Part shown: positions 15,121 to 27,300 of the stretch, one piece after another | How positions within the stretch are numbered: the stretch's first letter is position 1 | Layout: every line of letters starts with the position of its first letter | Made by a program: the position numbers and the translations under genes | The notes under the pieces: generated by a model | What the model saw: only the letters and a program-made list of their open reading frames with translations | What the model was told of the DNA's origin: nothing | Database searches by the model: none | DNA from: Antedon mediterranea | Taxonomy: Eukaryota > Echinodermata > Crinoidea > Comatulida > Antedonidae | Direction of reading: 5' to 3' | NCBI RefSeq assembly: GCF_964355755.1 | Contig: NC_092671.1 | Coordinates: 34,553,304 to 34,617,303 of the forward strand | DNA length: 64,000 nucleotides

Positions 15121-15385
15121 TTTGTTTGCTTTGTTTGATTTATTAGTTTCTCCACACATTTTAAAATAAAAGATAAAAATTACAAATTGCAAAAAGAAAA
15201 TTACAATAAACAAGAAAAACATCAAAAATGTGCGGATGGAGGTCAAAATAAGTTGCGGACAACTTTAAGTCGTGACCACCAGTTAAAAAAAATAAAAAAT
15301 AATGAAGGTGTACAATAGCAGTCCGGCTTACATTAAAAATACAGAAGCTTAAATTGCTAAGACAATAGTACAATTACAAGATGAA
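15121..15385 (-). repeat. 3' end of an interspersed element (family of 25.7 kb)
   Basis: Reverse complement of the 25713-25955 copy, sharing AATTTAAGCTTCTGTATTTT, GTGGTCACGAC and CAACTTATTTTGACCTCCAT, ending in an AAAC-rich tail. Confidence 0.75.
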
Positions 15386-15719
15386 CAAAATGATAAGGTG
15401 TTCAATTCAATTAAGCGAAAAAGAAAGGAAACAAGAAGAACAAGAACAGAAGATTTAGCTGCCATATGCTGCGACCAAAGACTTTTTTAGGTTGGATTTG
15501 AACAAAGGTAGATTAGGAAGAGATTTTAATGAAATACTTAATAAATTCCATAATTTTGGACCATTATAAAAAATCGATTTTCTTCTTAAATGAAATAATA
15601 TGATTTGGTAAAGAGTGATTTGTTAGACGATACATAAAAATATAAGTTTGTAATTTGTGTAATACTGGAACGCAACGCAACGTGCTCGCGTTGACTCTCT
15701 ATTATCTGTGTGTTAAGTG

Positions 15720-15835
15720 TAACTCCGATAAAACTCCAATGTTACGTCCGATAAAACTCCGGTGTACGTCCGATACAACTCCGATGTACCATACATCTCC
15801 GATACGCATCAGATTTACATCCGATGTACGGTAAC
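15720..15835. repeat. Short tandem CCGATAAAACTCC repeats
   Basis: About five degenerate 20-25-bp units built on ACGTCCGATAAAACTCCG. Intergenic. Confidence 0.7.
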
Positions 15836-15922
15836 GTTATAAAACAATTTAAACCGATTGATTGACTAAATGCAACTATCTCCAATAGAGAAAAAACATG
15901 TAAGCATGTCACAAAAGTGGCA

Positions 15923-15987
15923 CTGAAGTGTAGCTTGTTGGTTTACATACCTACCTTAAAACTCCGGGTTCAGTTCCTGTTCGTACG
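15923..15987 (+). mobile_element. tRNA-like SINE head fragment
   Basis: AGTGTAGCTTGTTGGTTTAC followed by CCGGGTTCAGTTCCTG, an A-box/B-box pair like the 34.2-kb SINE; the 3' body is not recognisable. Confidence 0.5.
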
Positions 15988-16509
15988 TTAGTATATTGAT
16001 TTTGAATCTGTACTGAAAATTAATGATTTAATATAAACAGTTTCTTTCCTAGAAATATAATGAAAATACATTGACGGAAATAAAATGACAAATTACAGCT
16101 TCTCGTTACTGTCTGTAATATTGTGTAGTAGGCCTATCATAGACAAAGTCTGTGCTACAGTGTCACATAATGTCATATGTAATGCCTGTATCATGGGCCA
16201 TACGCCTAACTTTACCCTAGCATTTTGTAGTTTTATTGATTTAATACCATCCTTTTTTTAGAGTGCCCATATCCAGCTCCAGTGAAGGAGCTGATAACCA
16301 AGGCCTACCGTACATTAAAAGTTAAAATCGTTAAAATTGTTGATGAATAAAAAATAAATTTATCTAGCATGCAAGAAATCGTTTGAGTTGAAGTTTAAAA
16401 GAGTTGGTATCAGTAGTATTATGTTATTAACATAATACGACGTCACATGTGATAGTAACTCTGTATTACAGAATTTGCTTATGATACTAGACATAATGCC
16501 ATGTGGAGA

Positions 16510-16740
16510 TCAGGTGTAAATAAAACAAAACAATCTTCTGGTAAAAGGTGTATTAAGATAGTAACCAGAATATGATAATCATACAAATTTATTACATCAA
16601 AATAATTTGGGAGTTCAAGAGATCCATACGTGTGGATAGGGTGTAAATGAAAAAAAAATGGCTTTTGAATCTTCTGGTAAAAGGTGTATTTAGATAGTAA
16701 GATGATAGTCATACACATTTATTACATAAATAAAAATAAT
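16510..16740. repeat. Tandem duplication of ~125 bp
   Basis: ATCTTCTGGTAAAAGGTGTA and CATTTATTACAT recur in both halves (16514-16610, 16640-16738). Confidence 0.75.
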
Positions 16741-17730
16741 TTAGTATAGGATAAGCATCGAGAAAATCGTTAGAAGGAGCTAATAGCAATAACCCAGTGC
16801 GACCTTCGGTGGCAAATTGATATAAAACGACTCAATTCACTAGATCAGTAAATAACGTTGTTAACAAACATTTACATTATCAACTAATTGTGCCATTTAC
16901 TGCAGTAATTATTATGTCACTTTGAAAGACCTCAATTGAAGAATAGAGATAAAGGGAGAACAGTCAGTGCACTAATTCAATATTTTAAGGCCTTGGGTTG
17001 TGGTTAGAGAAAAAGAGCTGTGCTTTAAAAATATAATATCACTAGTAATTATTAATAGTAAAATGAACTACACTTTTGTCAAGCTCAAATAATAAAACAT
17101 TTGGAGATACGCAATGCTGTGTAACAGTGGAGAAAACAATTATGAAGATGTTGAACTATCAAATATTACGGATTAGAATGTATTGATCATGCTATTTAAT
17201 GTATAAACTAAATGAGTGGTTTACGCCACAAAAGAAAACAAAGTTTTAGGTTCGTACTTTGCTTAAAAGTGGCAATAACTACATCGCGGGCGAGGGCAAT
17301 AGGTATATTTTCTATTTTGCCGTGATCCGTGGTCACGGGACTTTTCAGAATAAATATTTATCCAAATCATTATATCATCTATATTTGTGTTTCATTCTCA
17401 GTCTCACACACACACACATAGAGCAAGCCTGACTAAAAAAATACATCATCTATCTGAATATTTTAACATCAGCATTGATCTAGCGATTTTCTGCAACAAA
17501 AAAGAAATCAAGAAAGTTACATAGAAAAGATTGAAAAATGTTCCTTATTTCTTGGTATCCTCTTATCTATACGGTATTGTGGTTTTAGAACCCCAGTTTG
17601 GTATCGTGCACATCCTATCATTAACTTTATCTTATAATGGATTATTTTGTTTATTTTTATTTGTCAATTTGACGAAAGAAAGAAGTTTATTTTTGTTCTC
17701 TCACTTAAATTAAATAATTAAATATATTAA

Positions 17731-17857
17731 TTATCTGGAGGACCAAACTTAAAGCCTTGGCTTAATGCGTCCTCCTCACACAATTGTTTTTATTAATTTA
17801 TGTTACTGTTCTATTGTATTGTATTGTGTGAAACAATAAACTTGAAACTTGAAAACT
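17731..17857 (+). repeat. LINE 3' end with hairpin and TTGAAAC tail
   Basis: GGAGGACC...GGTCCTCC-like stem around an AAGCCTTGGCTTAATGC loop, then AATAAACTTGAAACTTGAAA. Same layout as the 3' end of the full LINE but another family. Confidence 0.55.
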
Positions 17858-18559
17858 TAATCATAACAGAAATGTCAAACAATTTAAATAATTGTTAATA
17901 TACCAAAGTATAGAACAACAATTCAACAAATTATAATTCTTACTTGTTACTTACTATAAAATGAAAAAAAAATGTTACAGTTAATTAACTGCAGGTTAAT
18001 TAATTTTTTTCACAGCATTTGATTTGTTAATATCACTGCATAATTTCTATTGGTAGTACAATATTGTTATTATTATCGTTACAATTTTTATTGTACATAT
18101 TGCTGATTTTATTTATCTATTTATTAAAAAATTATTAATTTAAATGGGCTTTGCGTCTAAAGCTTTTGCTACAGCTTAACCCCATTCACAACTTCAAATA
18201 ATTTTGTATTTACTTTTTATTAAATAATATTCAAAAATATAATTATTATTTATGTTTACTTTTAATTTGAGATTGTGAATAAAGTTATCACGATAAATTG
18301 CCTCGTGATCTAAACGAATATGTAACACTTATCACCCATTCACATGAAACTAGACAAAAATGTAAGGAAAATCTATACAAACCTAAGGCAAATAGTACAT
18401 CCGGCCAATTTTCCATTACCTGTATAGGCACGAAAATATTATATATACATTTTAAAACCAAAGTCATAGAACTCCTGTTGGAGTCATAAAATTTATGAGT
18501 AAATGTATGGCATTAATATATACATGTTTGTATGTGTATGTATATACAATTGAAACGGA

Positions 18560-18640
18560 ATGATGTATGTGTGTATGTATGTATATATATATATATATAA
18601 TTTACAGTATGATTTATATATATATATATATACATCTATT
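18560..18640. repeat. TA/TG microsatellite
   Basis: (GTAT)n and (TA)n runs at 18565-18599 and 18614-18633. Confidence 0.9.
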
Positions 18641-18749
18641 ATTATTATTACTATTATACTATTATACTATTATTTATTAGTAATTAAATTCATATATAAT
18701 TCATAATATGATTTGTTTGATTTGAATAAAATTGAAATCTTTTAGTTAT

Positions 18750-18876
18750 ACAGGGAGTAGAGCTAGATAGGCATGAAGTTGCCTTTTCTCTTCTTCCTTT
18801 TTATCCAATTATTTTAATGTTTTATATTGTAATGTTATTTTTATGTATTTTTTGGATGAATAAAGAAAGAAATCAA
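18750..18876 (+). repeat. LINE-like 3' tail
   Basis: Ends GGATGAATAAAGAAAGAAA after a pyrimidine-rich body; typical of a 5'-truncated LINE copy, family unknown. Confidence 0.4.
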
Positions 18877-21800
18877 TATATACGTAACTAAACATTCTGT
18901 ATGGACATGAAAATTACTGATACAATTTTGACATAGTAAGTTGACATTTCAGCATAAACAAAATTTGAAAGTCTAAATTTCGATATAGTAATTTTGACTT
19001 GACTAAAAGCAGGCTAAATATTAAATAATCTAAATTATCACAAATGGTCATAAAAACCAATTGTCTATTCCTAATGTTGTTTTTTCTTGTTAACCAATTC
19101 ATAAAAGTAGGCCAATAGTAAATTAAAATATATTATTTAACACACTGATGATCAATACTGTACTACGGTAAAGTATCATTACATTGTTTCTCAAAATGGC
19201 GGACAGGTAATAATAAACAGCTTTTAATTTTAAATTGGAAATGGAAAATTCGAACGCAATAATTGCGATGCATTAACATTGTCTCGTTCAATACAACCCC
19301 ACACTGCGCAATTAGGATCATTATACCCTTCGACCCAAAACCATTTAATTTCATGCGCAAACAATAATCGACTATAATCATCATTATTCAATAATTATCT
19401 TGTTTTCAATTATCAATTCTTATTGAAATGCAGTTAATTTAAGCCACCAATCAGACAGACTGTACAATACACTTATCCTAGCATGCGTTAAGATACTAGA
19501 TCGTCTGCCGTGGAGAAAACGCGCGGTATTTTTCAAACTTTGTCATTGAATATAAAATTACCGCTATGGCATGAGCACTTAGGCTATACCAATGCATTAA
19601 TCGTAACTCAACTTGTATTCTTGTACCACGAATTAAAAAATCCCATGGCGAGTTTACACAAAGGTTAAATTACTGGGGATATATTAAGACAATTTTAACG
19701 CCACCGGAATCGTAATTAACTTGGTAAAACTATAGTATGACGTCATTAAAATAAGCGGGGTACGTAAATTTCCAAAAGTATTGTTAAAACTCGAGAGGGC
19801 GTACAATGTTTTGCCTATAGATAAAATATGTTACAGTAAATCCCGCAGTTCGGTATTATATACTCTTTCCAAACCTATCGACCTTTTTTCAATAGGTGAA
19901 AAATATTATTTGAAGGGTTATAGGTTATTATGTTAAGCTACATTTAGGAAGTATCATCTTTTCTGCAATCTCTCGGATTATCAGTGACTTTTGGAAAAAG
20001 TTTCGCAAATGGGGGAAATATTGATATTAAATGCTGGTATCTCACTGATGGAGAAGAAAGAGACTCACTATCTGTCCGTCAGTGAGTAACTTTCCATTCT
20101 CAAGAAACATTGCAATGTAAAAAAATAAATAAAAACGTCTGATACGCATGCTTCTTCTCAATACTTTCTCCGATCCTCCTAATCTGTTGCTGCAATCGGC
20201 GCGTCTTCAATTCTTCCAATGTCCACTTCTGATCTGTTTGATCCGACGTTTTTATTTGTAAAGCTTGTTATATTAATAGGCCTATGCCAAATGTTTGAGT
20301 TATTTTGTGAAAATAATTTTAAATTGAATTAAAAATCGTGAACCATAATGGTGGAAAGGTGAGAGAAAACTATGATTTAAAGTGAATTAGGAAAAGTTAT
20401 TTTGTATGTTAGGCAATGTGTTAACATACAAATGGTGCAGAAACAAAGAAAATGTGAATAGAAAATGTAAAAAACAAATGATTTAATATTGAACATGTAA
20501 TATAGCTAGTGTTTCGAATTAGTAAGGCAGACAAAGTAAACTTAAAATTGGTCCCAACGAAGGATAAACAAGTACAAATCACATACAACTAAAACACTCC
20601 TATAGCCTAAAGAATAATAAATCTTTTTTTAACAATATAATTTTATATTCATTATTTGATTATTATAAATTATTGTTTTAGTACACAAAAAAAGGTTATT
20701 TTACGGTTTTTCTAACAGTCAATGGTATAATAGATTAAGTTTTCGCAAAAATAACATTAACATATCCACAATATAGATTGTCTTAAACTATTGTGATTTA
20801 TTATTTGTACTATTAGTATTACCATGCTATAAACTGAATACATAATATCGTATCATAATAATATTTCCTCCACTCAGTCAGAAACGTACCGATAGTGGTG
20901 CTATTTCAAACAAGACACATTGCAACTAGTACTGCTGATGTATACAATCCTCCATATAGTCAACTAGGCCTATAATATCTCTTTGTGGTCCCTTCAGACT
21001 TTGTTTCTTACCCTGGTAAGTTGCTTCCCACCAACCAAAGTTAGCAATAACATGTGCCCATGAAACTTACACGGGTAAATACTGCAACAAGTCAGAACAG
21101 AAATTTATGATCAAATACGGCTTAATGAGATAAAAAGTACCTTTTGTTTATAATACATGCATTTTTGACAATATTTACTAGTATTACGTAATCGTATTGT
21201 TTTAAGTATGAACCCATCTAATTATAGGTCCATGTTTTAAGTACAAAAACACAATTCATTTATTTTCAAATGCTTAATCATTTAGTTACTTATAAAATAG
21301 TTGTAATAAATGATACAATATTAAAACATTTTTAAGATGAAGTTAAAATTGTGAGGACAAAGAATATTTTTCTTTGTAAAAAGGCAGATTATTTTGTCAA
21401 ATGTCAAGGTAATTTAGTTCAAGTTTAAAATACATCAAGATGTAACAGTAATATTTAACATTGTATTTTTTATAAAAAAAAATCAAAATCGAAATTCTGA
21501 TGAATAAAAATAAAACCATTTAAAAATCGTAATAAATGTAGAAATATTATATTTTAATTTTTAACAGTGTGTTGTTAAGTGCCGTAAACTCAAATTATAA
21601 ACAAAAACGATAATGTATTAGTAAAATAATAATAAAAAGTGTAATTTTTAGTAACTACTGTAAGAAAAAATATATATAAAAAACTTAACAATATAACTTT
21701 GCATAACAAATATTATTTTATCTGAGGAAGAAATGTTTTCTTAACTACACTATCATCATCTTATCTGATGCACGTACAGTACATCCATTTTTCTTATTAA

Positions 21801-23763
21801 AAAGTGAAAAAAAAGGTTTTTTATTCAATAGAACTCTTAACGATATCTTACTCCCCATTTCTTATAATATCAAGGTATCATTATGGTTATTTGGTTGTAT
21901 ACAATATATAGAAATATAGGCCTATATATTTATATATATTCAGGAATGTCAGCAGTAGTGAAAAAAACAAAACATCCCTAAAACACCAATACATGCTTAA
22001 TGATTAAAAACAAACAATTATGATTTTATATATTATACAGATATATAAAATATGCTTTAAACTTTGAATACAAAGAAATGTATGCATTGTATATAAAAAT
22101 ATTCTCCTATACAGATTAAAAATACATACAATAAGAGATTCCTCAATTCATCTTAATTCTATTGCAATATAATTAAAATCATATTAATTATTTCACCAGA
22201 GCTTTGGATATCGTCATAAAATGTATATATACTGTACTATGAATTTTGTACCCAATCGTACGTTTTGTGCATCTTTGTGACGTCACTAAATGACGTCACT
22301 TATTGTGCGTTTCTTTAACATAATGTTGTACAACAACCTTAGGCGGTAATTGATGACGTCATATGTAATTAATAATTTTCTAATTGGATACTCTTACATA
22401 ATCAGATTCCTACAAGAGCCAAAACTCCATACAATAGTAATTTTATATCGACATTATACTAACAATATATTTTTTAAATCCATCAAATATAATGCCATTA
22501 TTCTATGGAACAAATAAACATCAATTTTTGTTTAATACGCTCCCGTTCTAATGCACATTTAATTTGATAATAAATATACATATATTCAAAGACATATGTA
22601 AATTGATTACAAATATGATCTAAAACACAACACTGCACAAATTCAATGTCCAATTTAAGAGATCCACTTTAAAACCCGATTTGCTTAAAATCATATCAAT
22701 TTAACAGATGGAAATTGTATTCATTATTGTTTTGCCGTAACTCTGACGTAATTGCATCAAACATTTCGTAAATTTGTTCTTAACAAAATCACAAGTTGTT
22801 TTTGGATAAGACTCAACTTTGTTTTCTCTCTATTTGGAGTAACATCCACCAACATCATTTATACAATGCAAGTACAGTCACCTTTCCCAATACCGGACAC
22901 CCTTGAGTTGGCCCTAATATGTCAATCTGTGGAAAGTTTGGTATTCTGAATGTGTTTTTAATGGTGAAAAGAATATGGGACACTTTAGACCTCAAGAAAA
23001 GTCTGGTTTTGTAAGAGTTTCCAGTTTTAGATAGTCCGGTATTTGGTGAGTTGAGACTGTATTACAGTCTGATATTAAGACTTAACAAACTTATTTTTCT
23101 GTACAATTACGTCAGAGTTAAAATACTTTTTTTAATATTCTAATTTTCAACTGAAACTAAAATGATACACGATAATAAGTTAACTAAGGTTTGCAAACAA
23201 TTACAATACAATAATTATCAAACGTTTTCATTTGACTTTTTCATCTAAAGGTTACAATATAACAAGGTATCACTCACAATGTACTGTATACAATGGTTTA
23301 CACAGCACTTGCACTTTATAGTAATAAGCTATACTATTAAGAGAATATACACTGTGACGCTGTTCTTGGTATAAACACATCTTTACATATACCATGACCT
23401 CATAACAATAATCATTTGGCGTATTTGATTGGGTAGCTTTTGTGCTCAACAAAAAATCTGTAAAGAACTTCTTTTATTTGAATTATAAAACATTAATGTT
23501 AAATAACACAAGTTTGTTTTTCGTTGGGTACTATCATTCAAAATACTCTGTTAACTAAATATTCATCGGAAAAACAATACTCAAAGTTAAAGCCCCAATC
23601 GAATACGCAAACGTCGCAGAGAGAATACCTGTAAGACATTCAGTGCGGAAAATATTGTATATTATAACAATGCCATACAGTAGTATTGTTTGATTTTGAT
23701 TCAAATTTCAATGCCCATAAATGGAGTACTTTTTATCGTCATCGTTGTTTATTTAGATAAGAA
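18877..23763. other. No gene seen; may include distal LRP2 3' UTR
   Basis: AT-rich and A/T-run-rich, with only the CRE cluster at 22.3 kb standing out. A long 3' UTR of LRP2 could extend in here; nothing in the sequence proves it. Confidence 0.5.
22278..22361. promoter_or_regulatory. Cluster of three CRE palindromes
   Basis: TGACGTCA at 22278-22285, 22291-22298 and 22354-22361, the CREB/ATF full palindrome, in otherwise AT-rich DNA about 1.7 kb past the LRP2 stop. Function is inferred only from the motif. Confidence 0.4.
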
Positions 23764-24062
23764 TTTATTTTTAACAAACTCCCATTTTGTGTTTTAGGAA
23801 TTTTTACACAAAATTTATTAAGAATTATTCTATCGTAAGAGTTTGATTATAAATTTTACTAGTTTATATAAAATATGTAGAATAATTTGTTTCAATGCAT
23901 GAGCAGACTCAAGGGGGACCGGCAATCCACATCCCCTCCCCATTCACTTTTTAGAATATTTTTGTATTTTTATATAAAATTGTTCTACATAACCAGATCA
24001 GATGCTAAGTTTGTCATTTGAACTGTAATGTGCGGTGGGAATTAAACGACATTCAAAAGAAA
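23764..24062 (-). other. Probable start of LRP2 3' UTR with AATAAA candidates
   Basis: Minus-strand AATAAA hexamers occur at 23814-23819 and 23764-23769, about 245-300 bases past the stop. The true cleavage site is unknown in such AT-rich DNA; a longer UTR is possible. Confidence 0.35.
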
Positions 24063-24374
24063 TTACATATCAGATTTTTGTACTAAATTCCTTTCGTCAT
24101 TATCGTCGTCTGCTTCTGTCGGGGAATAAGCCGGCGGCGGACCTGCCGGTACAGAATCAGTTGTCGGCGGTTGAAGCACAACGCTTCCAATAACATCATC
24201 TGGTAGCGGCACTTTGTCTGGGAGTGCTTCTGCTTGACCTTCTGGTAACCCTGTCTTTTCTGGTGCGTTCTGTGTGTTGCCGTTTCCAACCGCGTATAAA
24301 TTTGGTGTAGCGATTTCATATCCGGGGTTTTCAAAGTTGTTACCAGTTTCAGTTTTGATAGAAAATGAACCAGG
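24063..24374 (-). CDS. LRP2: LRP2 exon W40: distal cytoplasmic tail and stop
   Basis: Phase 0, 103 codons plus TAA stop. FENPGY (24318-24335) is an FxNPxY signal for Dab2/ARH-type adaptors and clathrin uptake. PPAY (24126-24137) is a PPxY WW-domain ligand in a proline-rich patch. The last three residues, SDM, fit a class I PDZ ligand, as in vertebrate megalin. The open frame extends upstream to 24494, but the TCAG acceptor and the match to W39 set the exon start at 24374. Confidence 0.93.
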   Translation of the reverse strand, partial: PGSFSIKTETGNNFENPGYEIATPNLYAVGNGNTQNAPEKTGLPEGQAEALPDKVPLPDDVIGSVVLQPPTTDSVPAGPPPAYSPTEADDDNDERNLVQKSDM

Positions 24375-27300
24375 CTGAGAAAGGAAAAATGACAAAGAAT
24401 ATTTTAAAATAGAATAAGAAAAAGAAAACAAAAAACTTGACAACCATACTTGATTCTCAAGACTCAAATTACTAGACCCTCTCATTATTGACACCCATTA
24501 TTGAGGGACACCCTTATTCAGGGACATTCTTTTTTTAATTGCAGCCCTGTTTAGTGGGCATCTATATTAATTTTCACATGAAACAAATGTTAATATAATA
24601 TTAACAATGTTAACACTACTGTACGGCCAAACACTATTCAGGGAACACCTCTATAAAGGGGACTCTTTGTTAATAGGAATTCTACTGAATCACTTTTTAT
24701 CAAATCTCAACCATGGTAATATTAAAAATGTTAACACTACGGCCAAACACTATTCAGGGAACACCTCTACAAGGGGGACTAGGTGTCCCATTAATGTGGA
24801 TTCTATACTGTATCACTTTTTATCAAATCTCATGGCCTGAGTCTTAAAAATACAATTTACAAGCTTCTATATTCTTCACTTTAATGTTTATTTGATTAGT
24901 ATTTGACTACTAAATTTAGAACTGCCAACTTTTGAATTTGAATTAAATGCACTTACTGGTGGCATACTTCCGTTGGTTTCTTGCTGCATAGGGAAGTCAA
25001 CATTGGTTCCTCCTCGGAAAGTAACCGGACCTTCCGGTGTAAACTTAGCTCTGTATTCAAATAAAAATAATAAGTTAGTGCAGTTCTCTATCTAATGTGG
25101 GTGACTGGTATGAACCAACAGTACCTCTAAAGGTATTATTCTATTTTACTTTATTTTATCCAAAATGGCAAATTATAGGTTTTTCTTAAATTACAGGTTT
25201 GTCTTAAAAGCATTTTAAACAGTAGGAATAGTATATCATGACAAGATTAACACGATTGAACTTGGATAATGTTCTATTATACTAATGAAGTATCTTGTTG
25301 CATAAAAGTGGAAAATGTGGAAATGGGAAAAAATTTTAAATAATGGGAAGTAGTTTTTATAGTTTACGGTTTGATAACTTTAACAATAACTTACGATCTC
25401 CGCTTTTTGGATATAAACACGACCAAAACTAAAATAATAAGAACACTTAATGCGATGATAACCACTACCACGGCAACGACTACGTTTTCCGATTCTGAAA
25501 AATAAAACATGACAAAATTACGCACATGTTTACTATAAGAAAGCCAGGGGATGTCATTTCACTACCATTATTTGGGCATCACTACCATATTTGGGCATAT
25601 CACTACTATACTTGGACTTATCAGTACCATATTTGGACACATCACACTTTTTTTGTCAAATTAGTTTGATAGTGTAGACAAAGCTTAAGGTAACCCCAAT
25701 GTACTGTACTATTGTCTTAGCAATTTAAGCTTCTGTATTTTTATTGTAAGCCGGACTACTATACCTTCATTATTTATTTTTCCAATTTTTAACCCTTTTT
25801 TAACTGGTGGTCACGACCTAAAGTTGTCCGCAACTTATTTTGACCTCCATCTGCACATTTTTAAGTTATGTGTCTATCTTATTTGCAATTTGTAATTTTT
25901 TTCTTTCTATTTTAAAATGTGTGGAGAAACTAATAAAACAAACAAACAAACAGGTCCTTCTCAGCCCTGTCAGTGTGGACAGACAACTGAGTGTTGTAAA
26001 TACATTATTATATAGTATTGCATACACACCTGATGTTTGTGATGCTGCAGTTGGTTTATCCTTGGTTTCACTACAAGAATAAATTATAGAATACAGTAGG
26101 TTCAGTAAGTTGATTACGTGATTGTTTGGGATAATATCAAAGTGGTGAAGTTATCAAGAAGTAAAAAAACAAACAATAATTTGTTGGAAATAATTACAAA
26201 TCTAAAGAATTATTATATGAAATAAGAAAGTACAATACTGGTGCCGGTATAACCACATACTTTGAAATATTGCTCCTTCCAAAATAAAATGATTAAACAA
26301 ACTGATTTGGGCATAAATAACTATTTAGAAAATACTTACTCGCAATTAGAAACACACGGTGCAGGAGGCAGTGTGGTTTCCTCTTCCATAGCTTAATTAT
26401 TTTAAAGTAAAATGATAATTATAAAGATAAAATGTACTAAAGAAACAGTTTTTGCCTTCTTAACAATATGGTATTCATTGAGCTATAGGCCTATTAACAA
26501 GATAGAATATGCATTTCAAATTTTCTTAACACTTTAGATAAAGCAGAGTCACAAATATTTATGATTCATATAGTTTATACTGGCAAGTGCATTCATCCAT
26601 GGACATTGTAGAATCATTCATGCATGTATTTTATTTATTACATTAATAAGTAATGATAATAATGTTGATTTAAAAGTGCTTTAATATTTACTGAATGCTT
26701 TTTAAACCTTATTTTGTAAATATAGTAGTATTAATAATGTATATAGAACTTTTGTATGTTTAAACACAATTAGAATTGTTTTTTTAACAAAATGTAATAT
26801 TGAACTTATAGACTTGAGAGACTGACTTAGGAGTGAAGATTTGAATACAGGACAATGAGAACTCCTCTTAATCATCCCATAATCGTTAATTATCTAATTT
26901 TATAAATATGTTATTCAGTAAAGTAACAAGTTTAACAGGATCTTTACCTGATATGCAGTAGGTATTGCTACCAGGTATAAATGAATCACCATCAGGGCAC
27001 TCGCACTTGTAACCAGCTGTTGCTTTATTCTCAAACGTTGGTGGTATCTGTATACACAGATGACTGCACTTGCTATTCTCGCATGAGTTTACTATAAAAA
27101 AAATGATTTAATAATAATAATATCATCTTTCTGATATTCTAAAGCTTTGTCTACACTATCAAACTAGTTTGAGAAAAAAAAAGTATGATGTGGCCAAATA
27201 TTGTTAATATGACATCATCGTGTCCATAAATTTGACATTGACATTTTTTTGTCACAAAAATTTAGTAGAAACTCATCTTAAAGAATGCTTTGACCCCACA

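Noticed and set aside
24375-24494. Upstream start for the last LRP2 exon, as the open frame extends to 24494
   Set aside because: A TCAG acceptor at 24375-24378 and in-frame joining to W39 mark the start; the extra part is intron translation.
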